Source: Candidatus Saccharibacteria bacterium UBA6209 (GTDB lineage Bacteria > Patescibacteriota > Saccharimonadia > Saccharimonadales > Saccharimonadaceae). Taken from it: DNA of 14,627 nucleotides. A model generated the notes under the pieces. The model ran no database searches, had not been told where the DNA came from, and saw only the letters and a program-made list of their open reading frames with translations. A program made the translations under genes and the position numbers. This document shows, piece after piece, positions 1-7,631 of this stretch (within the stretch, counting starts at the first letter, position 1; every line of letters starts with the position of its first letter). The stretch spans positions 1 to 14,627 of the forward strand of contig DISN01000015.1 of assembly GCA_002421965.1 (NCBI GenBank), given 5' to 3'.

Positions 1-52
1 GGGGGTATAAGGTGCGTTTGATTGGCCTCGCAGCTCAATCAATACATGTACC

Positions 53-81
53 ATTATAGCAGACAGTTGACATATTGTCAA
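53..81 (-). promoter_or_regulatory. Consensus sigma70 promoter reading leftward
   Basis: On the minus strand there is a perfect -35 box TTGACA (plus positions 81 to 76), a 17-nt spacer and a perfect -10 box TATAAT (58 to 53). Transcription would start near position 46 and leave the window on the left. It therefore belongs to a gene or RNA divergent from dprA that is not visible here. The predicted leader contains a 7-bp inverted repeat at 18-24 and 36-42 with an 11-nt loop. The boxes are seen directly; activity is inferred. Confidence 0.72.
67..81. repeat. Short palindrome TTGACA-TAT-TGTCAA
   Basis: The 15-bp sequence has perfect 6-bp arms around a 3-nt centre. Its right arm is the -35 box of the leftward promoter. 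Its left arm is a -35-like box facing dprA, but no good -10 box lies 17 nt after it. A third TTGACA follows at 88-93. The palindrome could be an operator shared by both directions, or two back-to-back -35 boxes. Confidence 0.5.
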
Positions 82-101
82 TACTTTTTGACACAATTTG
101 T

Positions 102-977
102 ATGAAAATCAATAAAATCCTTCCTGCTAACTCTGTTTTCACCGAAAAACTATCTTTGATTGACAACGCCCCAGAGTATATAAACTACCTCGGAGAACTA
201 CCCGAATCAGTAACTACAGTAGTGGCCATAGTAGGCACCAGAAAGCCATCCAGATATGGCATAGAGGTGACGAGCCGCATTGCCTACGACCTAGCAAAAA
301 GCGGCGTAATCATCGTTAGTGGGCTAGCTCTGGGCGTTGACGCACTAGCTCACCAAGCAGCATTAGACGCCGGCGGCATAACTATTGGCGTCGTCATGGA
401 TGAGCTACCCGACATATCACCAAAAACCAACGTGCCGCTCGCCAAGCGCATGATCGACAGCGGCGGCGCAGTCATATCAGAATGGTCCAAAGGAGACAAC
501 ACTACGTTTAATCGAGCCTCTTTCTTAAAGCGCAACAGGCTAGTTAGCGGGTTAGCAGACGCAGTTATCATAACCGAAGCCGCCGCCAAAAGCGGCACCC
601 TAAACACCGCATCACACGCCCTGTCCCAGGGCAGAGAAGTGTTCGTCGTACCAGGCAATATCACCAGCCCACTGTCCGAGGGCTGCAATAATCTACTCAA
701 ACAAGGCGCTACACCGATTACCTGCGCCCAAGACGTACTAGAGGTTATTGCCCCAAATTTACTACCATCCAATAAACGGAAACAGCCCTCACTACTATTC
801 GGCGACACCCCAGCCGAAACCACTATCTTGCAGCTGATAGCCAGCGGCGTACGCGACGGAGAAGTCCTACAGCAACAGTCAAAGCTGTCCGCTGCTGAAT
901 TCTCAACCGCCCTGACTATGCTTGAAATAAATGGGCTCATCAAGCCACTCGGCGCAAATCAATGGACAATTCGCTAG
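102..977 (+). CDS. dprA: DNA processing protein DprA
   Basis: DprA (Smf) binds incoming single-stranded DNA during natural transformation and helps load RecA onto it in the cytoplasm. The 291-residue protein carries the SMF Rossmann-like core: GTR at residues 45-47, SGLALGVD at 73-80, and the conserved block at about 141-200 with KRNRLVSG, TEAAAKSGT and FVVPGN. A small C-terminal winged-helix domain lies at about 235-291. There is no N-terminal SAM-like domain, so it is shorter than many DprA proteins. ATG at 102 is chosen because family similarity starts there. An upstream TTG at 75 sits inside the palindrome and adds nine unlikely residues. No Shine-Dalgarno is visible before 102, so a very short leader or leaderless mRNA is possible. 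The stop is TAG. Confidence 0.93.
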   Translation: MKINKILPANSVFTEKLSLIDNAPEYINYLGELPESVTTVVAIVGTRKPSRYGIEVTSRIAYDLAKSGVIIVSGLALGVDALAHQAALDAGGITIGVVMDELPDISPKTNVPLAKRMIDSGGAVISEWSKGDNTTFNRASFLKRNRLVSGLADAVIITEAAAKSGTLNTASHALSQGREVFVVPGNITSPLSEGCNNLLKQGATPITCAQDVLEVIAPNLLPSNKRKQPSLLFGDTPAETTILQLIASGVRDGEVLQQQSKLSAAEFSTALTMLEINGLIKPLGANQWTIR

Positions 978-1099
978 ACTGCTTTTACCCTCGTGCCCGC
1001 AAATTACACTACTACAGAGGACAATTATATAATTTCCTCGAGCAACAACTTGTAAAACATCAGTCGAGCGCTCCGCAATGGATACTTGACATACACTAG
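962..1099 (+). CDS. Possible small protein overlapping the dprA end
   Basis: An ATG 16 nt before the end of dprA opens a 45-codon frame that ends in TAG. The product is polar and aromatic, with YYRGQLYNFLEQQL followed by SAPQWILDIH, and looks more protein-like than typical noise. I do not recognise it. Right at its end another frame (about 1090-1149) continues with a plausible segment, TLEILTEQASKTILIWGNL, then TGA. The two pieces would join into about 64 residues by a single-base frame change. The overlap with dprA fits translational coupling. It could instead be chance, or a decayed gene. Confidence 0.35.
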   Translation: MDNSLDCFYPRARKLHYYRGQLYNFLEQQLVKHQSSAPQWILDIH

Positions 1100-1148
1100 A
1101 AATATTAACCGAACAAGCATCAAAAACCATCCTGATCTGGGGCAATCT

Positions 1149-1177
1149 TTGACATTTCGCCGGTATTGCCATACACT
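1149..1177 (+). promoter_or_regulatory. Likely topA promoter
   Basis: A perfect -35 box TTGACA (1149-1154), a 17-nt spacer and the -10 box TACACT (1172-1177, four of six consensus bases) would start RNA near 1184. That is about 24 nt before the topA ATG. A GAAG just before the start may be a weak ribosome binding site. Confidence 0.55.
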
Positions 1178-1207
1178 CTACATTTGTGCTTAGATAGAAG
1201 ATGAACC

Positions 1208-3577
1208 ATGAGCAAGAATTTAGTTATAGTTGAGTCACCAGCCAAAGCGAAAACTATCGAGAAATATCTCGGGCAGGATTTTCAAGTACTCTCAAGCATC
1301 GGCCATATCCGCTCAATTGCCAAAAAAACTAAAGACGGCAAACCGCCAATCGAAGTCGACAATGATTTCTTTGCTCATTACGAAGTTGATCCAGAAAAGA
1401 AAAAAGTTATTGCCGAACTTAAAAAAGCCACTAAAGCCGTTGGTAAAGAAAACGTCTGGCTTGCAACCGATGAAGACCGCGAAGGTGAAGCCATTGCTTG
1501 GCATCTATGCAAAGTACTCGACCTAGTGCCAGAGACGACTAAGCGTATAGTTTTTCATGAAATTACCAAATCTGCTATTACCGAGGCTATCAAAAACCCA
1601 CGAACCGTCGACATGAACCTAGTGCAGGCTCAGCAGGCCAGGCAGATACTTGATCGCATAGTTGGCTTCGAACTTAGCCCAGTTGTCTGGCAAAAAGTCC
1701 CTGGCGGCAAATCAGCCGGTCGCGTCCAAAGTCCAGCAGTCCGACTACTAGTTGAGCGAGAGCAAGAAATCACCGCCTTTGAAGGCAGCTCACAGTTCAA
1801 AGTTGTAGCGTTATTTATCTATGACGGCCAAGAGTTCAAAGCAGAGCTGAGTAAACGCTTCGACACCGAAGCAGACGCCCAGGAGTTCCTAGAAGGCCTC
1901 AAGGGCGCGTCCTTTAAGGTATCAAACATCAGTAAATCTCCAGGCAGTCGTAATCCAGGTGCGCCATTCACTACATCAACCCTGCAGCAAGAAGCAAACG
2001 CAAAGCTAGGCTTTAGCTCAAAAGCCACCATGGCGGCAGCTCAAAAGCTCTATCAGGCAGGTAAGATCACCTATATGCGAACCGACTCAGTTAACCTTAG
2101 TGGCCAGGCAATTGCAGCAGCCACAGAATTTATCAAACGCCTATATGGACCCGAATACTCAACGGTCCGCAAATTCAAGACAAAATCCGCATCGGCCCAA
2201 GAAGCCCACGAAGCTATCCGCCCAACTGACATTTCCAGGGAGTCAGTAACTTCAAACGAATACGACCAAAAACTATATGACCTAATTCGCCGACGAACCC
2301 TAGCCAGCCAGATGAGCCCGGCCAAACTCGAAAAAACTACTGTTACTATCGACATTGTGTCCGAATCGACCAACAAACCTGCTAAACTTCACTTCGAAGC
2401 CAAGGGCGAAGTCATTGTATTCGACGGATTTCTCCGCATCTACGGCGCCAGCAAAGAAGAACTACTACCGAAATTATCTTCTGGCGACGAACTAGAGACA
2501 CACCACATTGAAGCCCGCCAAGTATTCGCACGACCACCTGCTAGATTTACCGAAGGATCGCTAGTCAAAAAACTAGAGGACCTAGGAATCGGCAGGCCTA
2601 GCACCTATGCCACAATCATCGATACCATCCAGACGCGTGGTTACGCCGAAAAGGGCGTGGGCGAAGGTGAGCCACGAGACGTCATCACTATCACCTATAA
2701 CGGTGAGTCCGTTGAGCGCGATGTAGTTCAAGAAAAAACAGGCAGCAACAAGGGCAAACTACTGCCAACGCCAAGTGGCGAACTGATTGCCGAATTTCTA
2801 TCAAATCACTTTACACAGGTCGTTGACTATGACTTTACGGCGAAAGTTGAAAAAGAATTTGACCAAATTGCCACCGCCAAACTTGCCAAAAGCGCCATGC
2901 TTAAGGCGTTCTACACACCATTCCATGATCTAATCGTGCAATCAGGCGGAATCGATCGCTCGACCGTCGGCACCAACCGCGAGGTCGGCATCGATCCAAA
3001 ATCAGGCAAACCGATTATCGCTCGCTTCGGTCGGTTTGGCCCAATGCTTCAGCTTGGCAGCGCCGAAGATACCGAAAAGCCGCAGTTTGCACCGCTACCA
3101 AAGGGCGCTAAGCTAGAGACCATCAGTCTAGAGCAAGCGCTTGAGGCCTTTAAGTTGCCAAGAATTGTTGGCCAGACCAAGGACGGCGTTGATATTAGGG
3201 CCAATGTCGGAAGGTTTGGACCATTCTTACAGATTGGCACCAAAACCAAGACAACCAAGCCCCTATACGTCAGCCTAAAAGAGGACGACCCACACGACAT
3301 TACGCTCGACAGGGCACTAGAGCTCTACGCCGATAAACTAAAAGCCGAATCCGAGAAGAACATCGCAGACTTCGGCGACGGCACCAAAGTTCTAAATGGT
3401 CGTTTTGGTCCGTATGTTACTGATGGCAAGAAAAATGCCAAAATCCCTAAAGACACTGACCCTAAATCGATTACTCACGAGCAGGCACTTGAGCTACTAT
3501 CAAAAGCTCCGGCCAAGGCTGCACGTCGTGCCACCAGGGCCACCAGCAAAAAACCATCAGCTCGCAGTAAAAAATAG
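1208..3577 (+). CDS. topA: DNA topoisomerase I
   Basis: Type IA topoisomerase that relaxes negative supercoils by cutting one strand through a 5' phosphotyrosine. The TOPRIM domain opens the protein (IVESPAKAKTIEKYLG, with Glu9) and its acidic DEDRE triad is at residues 88-92. The catalytic tyrosine is Tyr289 in ITYMRTDSVNLS. The protein has 789 residues, against about 865 in E. coli. No C-terminal zinc ribbons are visible. Instead three GRFGP-type repeats occur at about residues 608, 668 and 731, spaced roughly 60 residues, followed by a Lys/Arg/Ala-rich tail likely to contact DNA. This repeat-plus-basic-tail layout is common in Actinobacteria and CPR bacteria. ATG is chosen because the classic MSKNLVIVESPAKA start follows directly. 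The stop is TAG. Confidence 0.97.
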   Translation: MSKNLVIVESPAKAKTIEKYLGQDFQVLSSIGHIRSIAKKTKDGKPPIEVDNDFFAHYEVDPEKKKVIAELKKATKAVGKENVWLATDEDREGEAIAWHLCKVLDLVPETTKRIVFHEITKSAITEAIKNPRTVDMNLVQAQQARQILDRIVGFELSPVVWQKVPGGKSAGRVQSPAVRLLVEREQEITAFEGSSQFKVVALFIYDGQEFKAELSKRFDTEADAQEFLEGLKGASFKVSNISKSPGSRNPGAPFTTSTLQQEANAKLGFSSKATMAAAQKLYQAGKITYMRTDSVNLSGQAIAAATEFIKRLYGPEYSTVRKFKTKSASAQEAHEAIRPTDISRESVTSNEYDQKLYDLIRRRTLASQMSPAKLEKTTVTIDIVSESTNKPAKLHFEAKGEVIVFDGFLRIYGASKEELLPKLSSGDELETHHIEARQVFARPPARFTEGSLVKKLEDLGIGRPSTYATIIDTIQTRGYAEKGVGEGEPRDVITITYNGESVERDVVQEKTGSNKGKLLPTPSGELIAEFLSNHFTQVVDYDFTAKVEKEFDQIATAKLAKSAMLKAFYTPFHDLIVQSGGIDRSTVGTNREVGIDPKSGKPIIARFGRFGPMLQLGSAEDTEKPQFAPLPKGAKLETISLEQALEAFKLPRIVGQTKDGVDIRANVGRFGPFLQIGTKTKTTKPLYVSLKEDDPHDITLDRALELYADKLKAESEKNIADFGDGTKVLNGRFGPYVTDGKKNAKIPKDTDPKSITHEQALELLSKAPAKAARRATRATSKKPSARSKK

Positions 3578-3582
3578 TCATA

Positions 3583-3600
3583 AACGCTATCAATAGTGTT
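3583..3600 (+). terminator. Weak hairpin after topA
   Basis: AACGCT (3583-3588) can pair with AGTGTT (3595-3600) through one G-U pair around a 6-nt loop, six bases after the topA stop. No U-tract follows, so this is at best a poor intrinsic terminator. A second AACGCT near 3616 could compete for the same AGTGTT. Confidence 0.2.
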
Positions 3601-3672
3601 AGACCATATTAACTCAACGCTGTATATAAATAGTTACATATATTGAGATATTAAAAACTCTGATACCATCCA

Positions 3673-3702
3673 TTGCATTATTAGTAAAAAACATGCTATA
3701 AT
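3673..3702 (+). promoter_or_regulatory. Upstream promoter P1, extended -10
   Basis: TGC followed by a perfect TATAAT (3697-3702) forms an extended -10 element. The -35 match is weak (TTGCAT at 3673-3678, 18-nt spacer). RNA would start near 3709, about 110 nt before the regulator gene. It sits in tandem with the stronger promoter at 3724-3752. Confidence 0.5.
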
Positions 3703-3723
3703 TGAAATACGAGAGTTAATCTA

Positions 3724-3752
3724 TTGACATCAAACTACGCTTGTTGTATAAT
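3724..3752 (+). promoter_or_regulatory. Consensus sigma70 promoter P2
   Basis: Perfect TTGACA (3724-3729), a 17-nt spacer and perfect TATAAT (3747-3752), with the start near 3759. It drives the sigma-region-4 regulator gene and probably the ATPase and NERD genes beyond. A near-palindrome of 7-bp arms, TATAATA-GA-TATTATA (3747-3762), covers the -10 box and start point, and is a natural place for a repressor or for autoregulation. Confidence 0.78.
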
Positions 3753-3820
3753 AGATATTATATAGATAATTAATTTACATACATCCAGCGGTGAGGCGGA
3801 GAGGAAAGCAAACCAAGACC

Positions 3821-4873
3821 ATGAGCCAGGCAGAAAAAACTGACACTACCAAAGAACTTGAAAATGCCGTAAAGGACATTCTGAACGAGATTCCTCAAGA
3901 ACGTGAGCGAGAAATTATCTCGCGACGCTTTGGACTATATGACCGCAAGGAAACTTTGGAACAGATCGGCGAGATGCTTGGCATCACCCGTGAGCGTGTC
4001 CGACAGCTAGAAAAAGCAATCCTGACCAAACTTCGCATCATGGTCGACGAAGGCAAGATTGCTTCAGCCACCGCTATTGAAAAAACGATTATCACCAATC
4101 TATCAGAGATGGGTCGTGCCGCTAGAATTCAAGACCTAGCGAAACACCTACTAGGCCGTGACAGCAAACCAACCGAAAACGCCCACGTAGCATTTATGTC
4201 AGAGCTAGCCCCATCAATCACTACCGTAAACGAAAATGATGACTTCTATCAATCAGCAGCTATCAGCACCGTTGGCGACGAAAAGAGCATCAAATCACAA
4301 GTTACCGATATCGTAAAGTTCATCAAAGAACACGGCAAGCCCGTGACCGGTGAAGAAATGCACGAAAAGATGAAATACGAACACCCGCTCAATATCACTG
4401 CTCTTGCATCACTTAGCAAGAAACTGGCTGTACTAAAGGGCAACTGGGGTCTGATCAAATGGCCAACGGTAAACCCCAAGAATATTCGCGATAAAATCTT
4501 CGTTATCCTCGAAGAGCAAGGCAAGCCTATGCACTTCTCGAGTATCGCTCGTGCTATTAAGGAAAGTGATTTTAAGCGCAAAAATGTCACCACCCAAGCT
4601 ATTCATAACGAACTAATCAAAGATCCACGGTTTGTCCTAATCGGCCGTGGTATCTACGCCCTAGATTCGTGGGGTTACAGCCAGGGAACAGTTGCTGACA
4701 TTATCGCTGATGTTCTCAAAAAAGCCGGCGAACCACTCCACCGCGACGAAATCGTAAAGCGCGTACTCAAAAACCGACAAGTAAAAGAAACTACTATTTT
4801 GCTAAATCTACAGAGTAAACCTCAGTTCAAGCGTGCCGCCAAGGCAACCTACGTGCTAGCTGAAGAGGCTTAG
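3821..4873 (+). CDS. Sigma-region-4 / winged-helix DNA-binding protein
   Basis: Likely a transcription regulator that binds DNA or RNA polymerase; its targets are unknown. Residues 9-72 match sigma70 region 4, including the -35-reading helix-turn-helix (TLEQIGEMLGITRERVRQLE at 45-64). No sigma region 2 or 3 is present, so it cannot act alone as a normal sigma factor. The remaining 280 residues read as four winged-helix units at about 85-150, 155-215, 220-285 and 290-348. The third, with KPMHFSSIARAI and RFVLIGRGIYAL, resembles the HARE-HTH domain of the RNA polymerase delta subunit. ATG at 3821 is preferred over GTG at 3791, which lacks a ribosome binding site and adds a basic stretch unlike the family. 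AGGAAAG at 3802-3808 may serve ATG 3821 at long spacing. The downstream ATPase gene is 63 nt away on the same strand. Confidence 0.85.
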   Translation: MSQAEKTDTTKELENAVKDILNEIPQEREREIISRRFGLYDRKETLEQIGEMLGITRERVRQLEKAILTKLRIMVDEGKIASATAIEKTIITNLSEMGRAARIQDLAKHLLGRDSKPTENAHVAFMSELAPSITTVNENDDFYQSAAISTVGDEKSIKSQVTDIVKFIKEHGKPVTGEEMHEKMKYEHPLNITALASLSKKLAVLKGNWGLIKWPTVNPKNIRDKIFVILEEQGKPMHFSSIARAIKESDFKRKNVTTQAIHNELIKDPRFVLIGRGIYALDSWGYSQGTVADIIADVLKKAGEPLHRDEIVKRVLKNRQVKETTILLNLQSKPQFKRAAKATYVLAEEA

Positions 4874-4883
4874 TTAAGGGAGT

Positions 4884-4902
4884 AATTGCCATGAAGGCAA
4901 TT
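4884..4902 (+). promoter_or_regulatory. Small hairpin in the leader of the ATPase gene
   Basis: AATTGCC (4884-4890) and GGCAATT (4896-4902) form a perfect 7-bp stem with loop ATGAA. Only one extra T follows, so it is not a convincing terminator. It overlaps the start codon of a possible 13-codon ORF and could affect its translation or RNA processing. Confidence 0.4.
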
Positions 4903-4932
4903 TGCATTATCAGTACAGGGGTGAGACAATAA
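4891..4932 (+). CDS. Possible 13-residue leader peptide
   Basis: A tiny ORF, MKAICIISTGVRQ then TAA, has a good ribosome binding site (AAGGGAG, 4876-4882, 8-nt spacing). It stops 4 nt before the ATG of the ATPase gene, whose own weak site (GGGGTGA, 4918-4924) lies inside it. This fits translational coupling. The start codon is in the loop of the hairpin at 4884-4902. It may still be chance. Confidence 0.3.
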   Translation: MKAICIISTGVRQ

Positions 4933-4936
4933 GCTT

Positions 4937-7621
4937 ATGGAAATACTTGCCTGGCTAGTTTCATTTTTCTTACAGTGGTACGTTTGGGTACCTTTGGTGA
5001 TCCTATTGTCCTACCTAACTTGGCGAAATTATCAAAAAATCGATAACGACTCACCTAGTGTCGACAGCGTACTTCTAGTACTAGAGATCCCTCGAGCCAA
5101 CGATAAATCAGAGCTTGCTGCTGAGCAACTTTTTGCCAGCCTGCATGGTATTTTACGTGACAAAAAAGAGCTTCGCCTAAACGGCGGCAAGCAAGAGCAT
5201 CTAAGCTTTGAGATCGCATCTGTCAGCGGCCAGATCCGCTTTTATGTATGGGTGCCTCGGACGCTCCAGAGTTTCGTTGAGGGTCAGATTTACTCCCAAT
5301 ATCCATCGGTTCAAATCTACCCAGCTAACGAGGATTATACAGAACACGAACGTGACCACAGCATAGTCTACTCGTCAGAACTAACGACTACTGCTACCGA
5401 ATTTCTACCAATTAGAACATTCCAGAACTTTGAAGTCGATCCACTCGCTGGCATCACAGGCACCCTGGCTAAACTTGAATCAACAGGTGAGGAGTTATGG
5501 ATCCAGGTTTTAGTTAGGCCAATCGCCGATGACTGGCATAGCTTTTCGGACCGCTGGATATCATCGATCAAAAGTGGCAGCTTTAATTTATTCGGCAGGG
5601 GCGGGGGAATGCAATGGCTAGTTCAGGCAGTCGAGGCCCTATGGAAACCGCCAGAACAGGGAGATTCCAAAGACGGTGACAAAAAAGAGCTATCAGAGCG
5701 AGACAAAACTCGCATATCAGAGGCTGAGAAAAAAGCCACCAAAATGGGCTACCAGGTTAAAATACGTCTAGCCTACCTAGGCAACGACCAGACAAGCGCC
5801 AAGCTCAACATGCAGGCCCTAGTTGGAACATTTAAGCAGTTCAACAGCACTAACCTGAATGGCTTCAAATCCACTTATAGCAACTTTGGTAAAGAATTTC
5901 TCGAACCCTACCGTAACCGATCGTTTAGCGACGACGGCTTTATTTTAAACATCGAAGAGCTAGCATCCGTCTACCACCTGCCACACACCAACGTCGAGAC
6001 GCCAAATATCGTCTGGGCCAGCTCAAAAACCGCCGAACCACCAGCCAAGCTACCAATCATCACTGGCAAAGACAAGACTGACGATCAAATATCGGCATTC
6101 GGCGTCACAAATTTCCGCGGTATCAACCACCAATTTGGCATGCTTCGCTACGATCGGTCTAGACACGTCTACATCATCGGTCAAACTGGAGCCGGTAAGT
6201 CAGGATTACTTGAGCTATTTGCCCTAAGTGACATCTATCACAATCAGGGCTACGCAATCATCGACCCGCACGGCGACTTTGCAATCAATAACATGAAGTT
6301 CATACCTGGTAGCCGTGCCAAGGATGTCGTATATTTCAACCCAGCTGACACCGCATACCCACTAGGATTTAACCCCCTAGAGGTGACTGATCCTAATCAA
6401 AAAACCAACATATCGTCAGAGGTAATTGGCGTCTTGAAGCGTATGTTTGGCGAGTCATGGGGCCCTAGACTCGAATACATCCTACGCTACACTATCTTAG
6501 CCCTGCTCGACAGGCCAGAGACAACCATGCTAGACATAACACGAATGCTCACGGACAAAAAATTCCGCAAAGAAACCCTGGAATATTGTAAAGACACGGT
6601 CGTCATGCAGTTCTGGAACGTAGAATTTGCTAGCTGGAATGATAAGTTCGTCGCCGAAGCTGTCGCCCCAGTACTCAACAAGGTTGGAGCCTTTACCGCC
6701 AACCCGATTATCCGCAACATCATCGGCCAGCCAAAAAGCACCTTCAATATCCGTAAATTGATGGACGAGGGTAAGATACTAATTGTAAATTTATCTAAGG
6801 GACTCATCGGTGAAGATAACGCCTCAATCCTAGGGTCATTTATGGTAACCAAAATTCAGCTAGCCGCCATGAGCCGCTCCGATATTGCCGATATTCGTGA
6901 TCGCCGACCATTCTACCTCTACGTCGATGAGTTTCAAAACTTTGCCACCGACTCATTTGCCACAATCTTGTCCGAGGCTCGTAAATATGGATTAAATCTT
7001 ACTGTTGCTAACCAATACATCTCTCAGATGAACGACACCGTGCGTGATGCTGTATTTGGTAACGTCGGCACTACCATTTCATTCAGGGTGTCGGCCGATG
7101 ACGCGCCAATTCTGTCAAAGCAGTTCGAGCCAAACTTCGAAGCTGCCGACATTCTCCAGATGCACAACCGTAACTTTATCATTAACATGGTAATCGGTGG
7201 CGAAAAAGTCCCGGCTTTCTCCGCTAAGACCCTAGAGCTACCACCAACCCAGGCCGACAATACTAGCCTCATTATCGAAAACTCTCGCCGCATGTACAGC
7301 CGCAATCGTAGCGAGGTCGAGCAGGCAATATCGGCCGTAATTATGCCACCGCAACGACCAGCGACACCCCAGGCTCAGCATAAGCCAACGCTGCAACCAG
7401 CACAAAAAACTGGCGACATCAAACAGCCAGCGAACACCAGTCAAACTTCAGCAGTACCTACCACACCAGCCTCCGCTAAATCAGACCAACCAAAAAAGAA
7501 ACGCTCCCGATCAAGGCGCAAGAAAACCGATCAACCAAATACAACCGCACCGGATAACACCACGGCCAACCGCAGCAAGAGCAAAACCAAAGACTTAACA
7601 GAATTTAAAATAGAGAGATAA
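4937..7621 (+). CDS. Membrane-anchored VirD4/TraG-like T4SS ATPase
   Basis: A P-loop ATPase of the type IV secretion coupling-protein/HerA-FtsK superfamily, expected to move DNA or protein at the membrane. One transmembrane helix lies at about residues 7-27. A large N-terminal region (about 35-380) resembles the domain preceding such ATPases in CPR genomes. Walker A is GQTGAGKS at 415-422. Walker B is FYLYVDEFQNF with D664 and E665, followed by a TraG/TraD-like C-terminal motif (ILSEARKYGLNL, NQYISQM). The last 100 residues are Pro/Gln/Thr-rich and likely disordered, with a basic patch KKKRSRSRRKK at about 853-863. No other T4SS component (VirB4, VirB6, relaxase) is in the window. The NERD gene starts 10 nt downstream. 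ATG at 4937 follows the weak site GGGGTGA. The stop is TAA. Confidence 0.85.
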   Translation: MEILAWLVSFFLQWYVWVPLVILLSYLTWRNYQKIDNDSPSVDSVLLVLEIPRANDKSELAAEQLFASLHGILRDKKELRLNGGKQEHLSFEIASVSGQIRFYVWVPRTLQSFVEGQIYSQYPSVQIYPANEDYTEHERDHSIVYSSELTTTATEFLPIRTFQNFEVDPLAGITGTLAKLESTGEELWIQVLVRPIADDWHSFSDRWISSIKSGSFNLFGRGGGMQWLVQAVEALWKPPEQGDSKDGDKKELSERDKTRISEAEKKATKMGYQVKIRLAYLGNDQTSAKLNMQALVGTFKQFNSTNLNGFKSTYSNFGKEFLEPYRNRSFSDDGFILNIEELASVYHLPHTNVETPNIVWASSKTAEPPAKLPIITGKDKTDDQISAFGVTNFRGINHQFGMLRYDRSRHVYIIGQTGAGKSGLLELFALSDIYHNQGYAIIDPHGDFAINNMKFIPGSRAKDVVYFNPADTAYPLGFNPLEVTDPNQKTNISSEVIGVLKRMFGESWGPRLEYILRYTILALLDRPETTMLDITRMLTDKKFRKETLEYCKDTVVMQFWNVEFASWNDKFVAEAVAPVLNKVGAFTANPIIRNIIGQPKSTFNIRKLMDEGKILIVNLSKGLIGEDNASILGSFMVTKIQLAAMSRSDIADIRDRRPFYLYVDEFQNFATDSFATILSEARKYGLNLTVANQYISQMNDTVRDAVFGNVGTTISFRVSADDAPILSKQFEPNFEAADILQMHNRNFIINMVIGGEKVPAFSAKTLELPPTQADNTSLIIENSRRMYSRNRSEVEQAISAVIMPPQRPATPQAQHKPTLQPAQKTGDIKQPANTSQTSAVPTTPASAKSDQPKKKRSRSRRKKTDQPNTTAPDNTTANRSKSKTKDLTEFKIER

Positions 7622-7631
7622 GAAGGCACAG

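Noticed and set aside
350..1172. Minus-strand frames opposite dprA and its downstream gap
   Set aside because: Their products have no family character, they lie across a clear gene, and they lack ribosome binding sites.
3025..3420. Repeated DNA near the topA end
   Set aside because: It encodes the GRFGP protein repeats normal for this topoisomerase family, not a mobile or CRISPR repeat.
7238..7444. Minus-strand Trp/Cys-rich frame opposite the ATPase tail
   Set aside because: It mirrors the repetitive Pro/Gln/Thr codons of the real gene.
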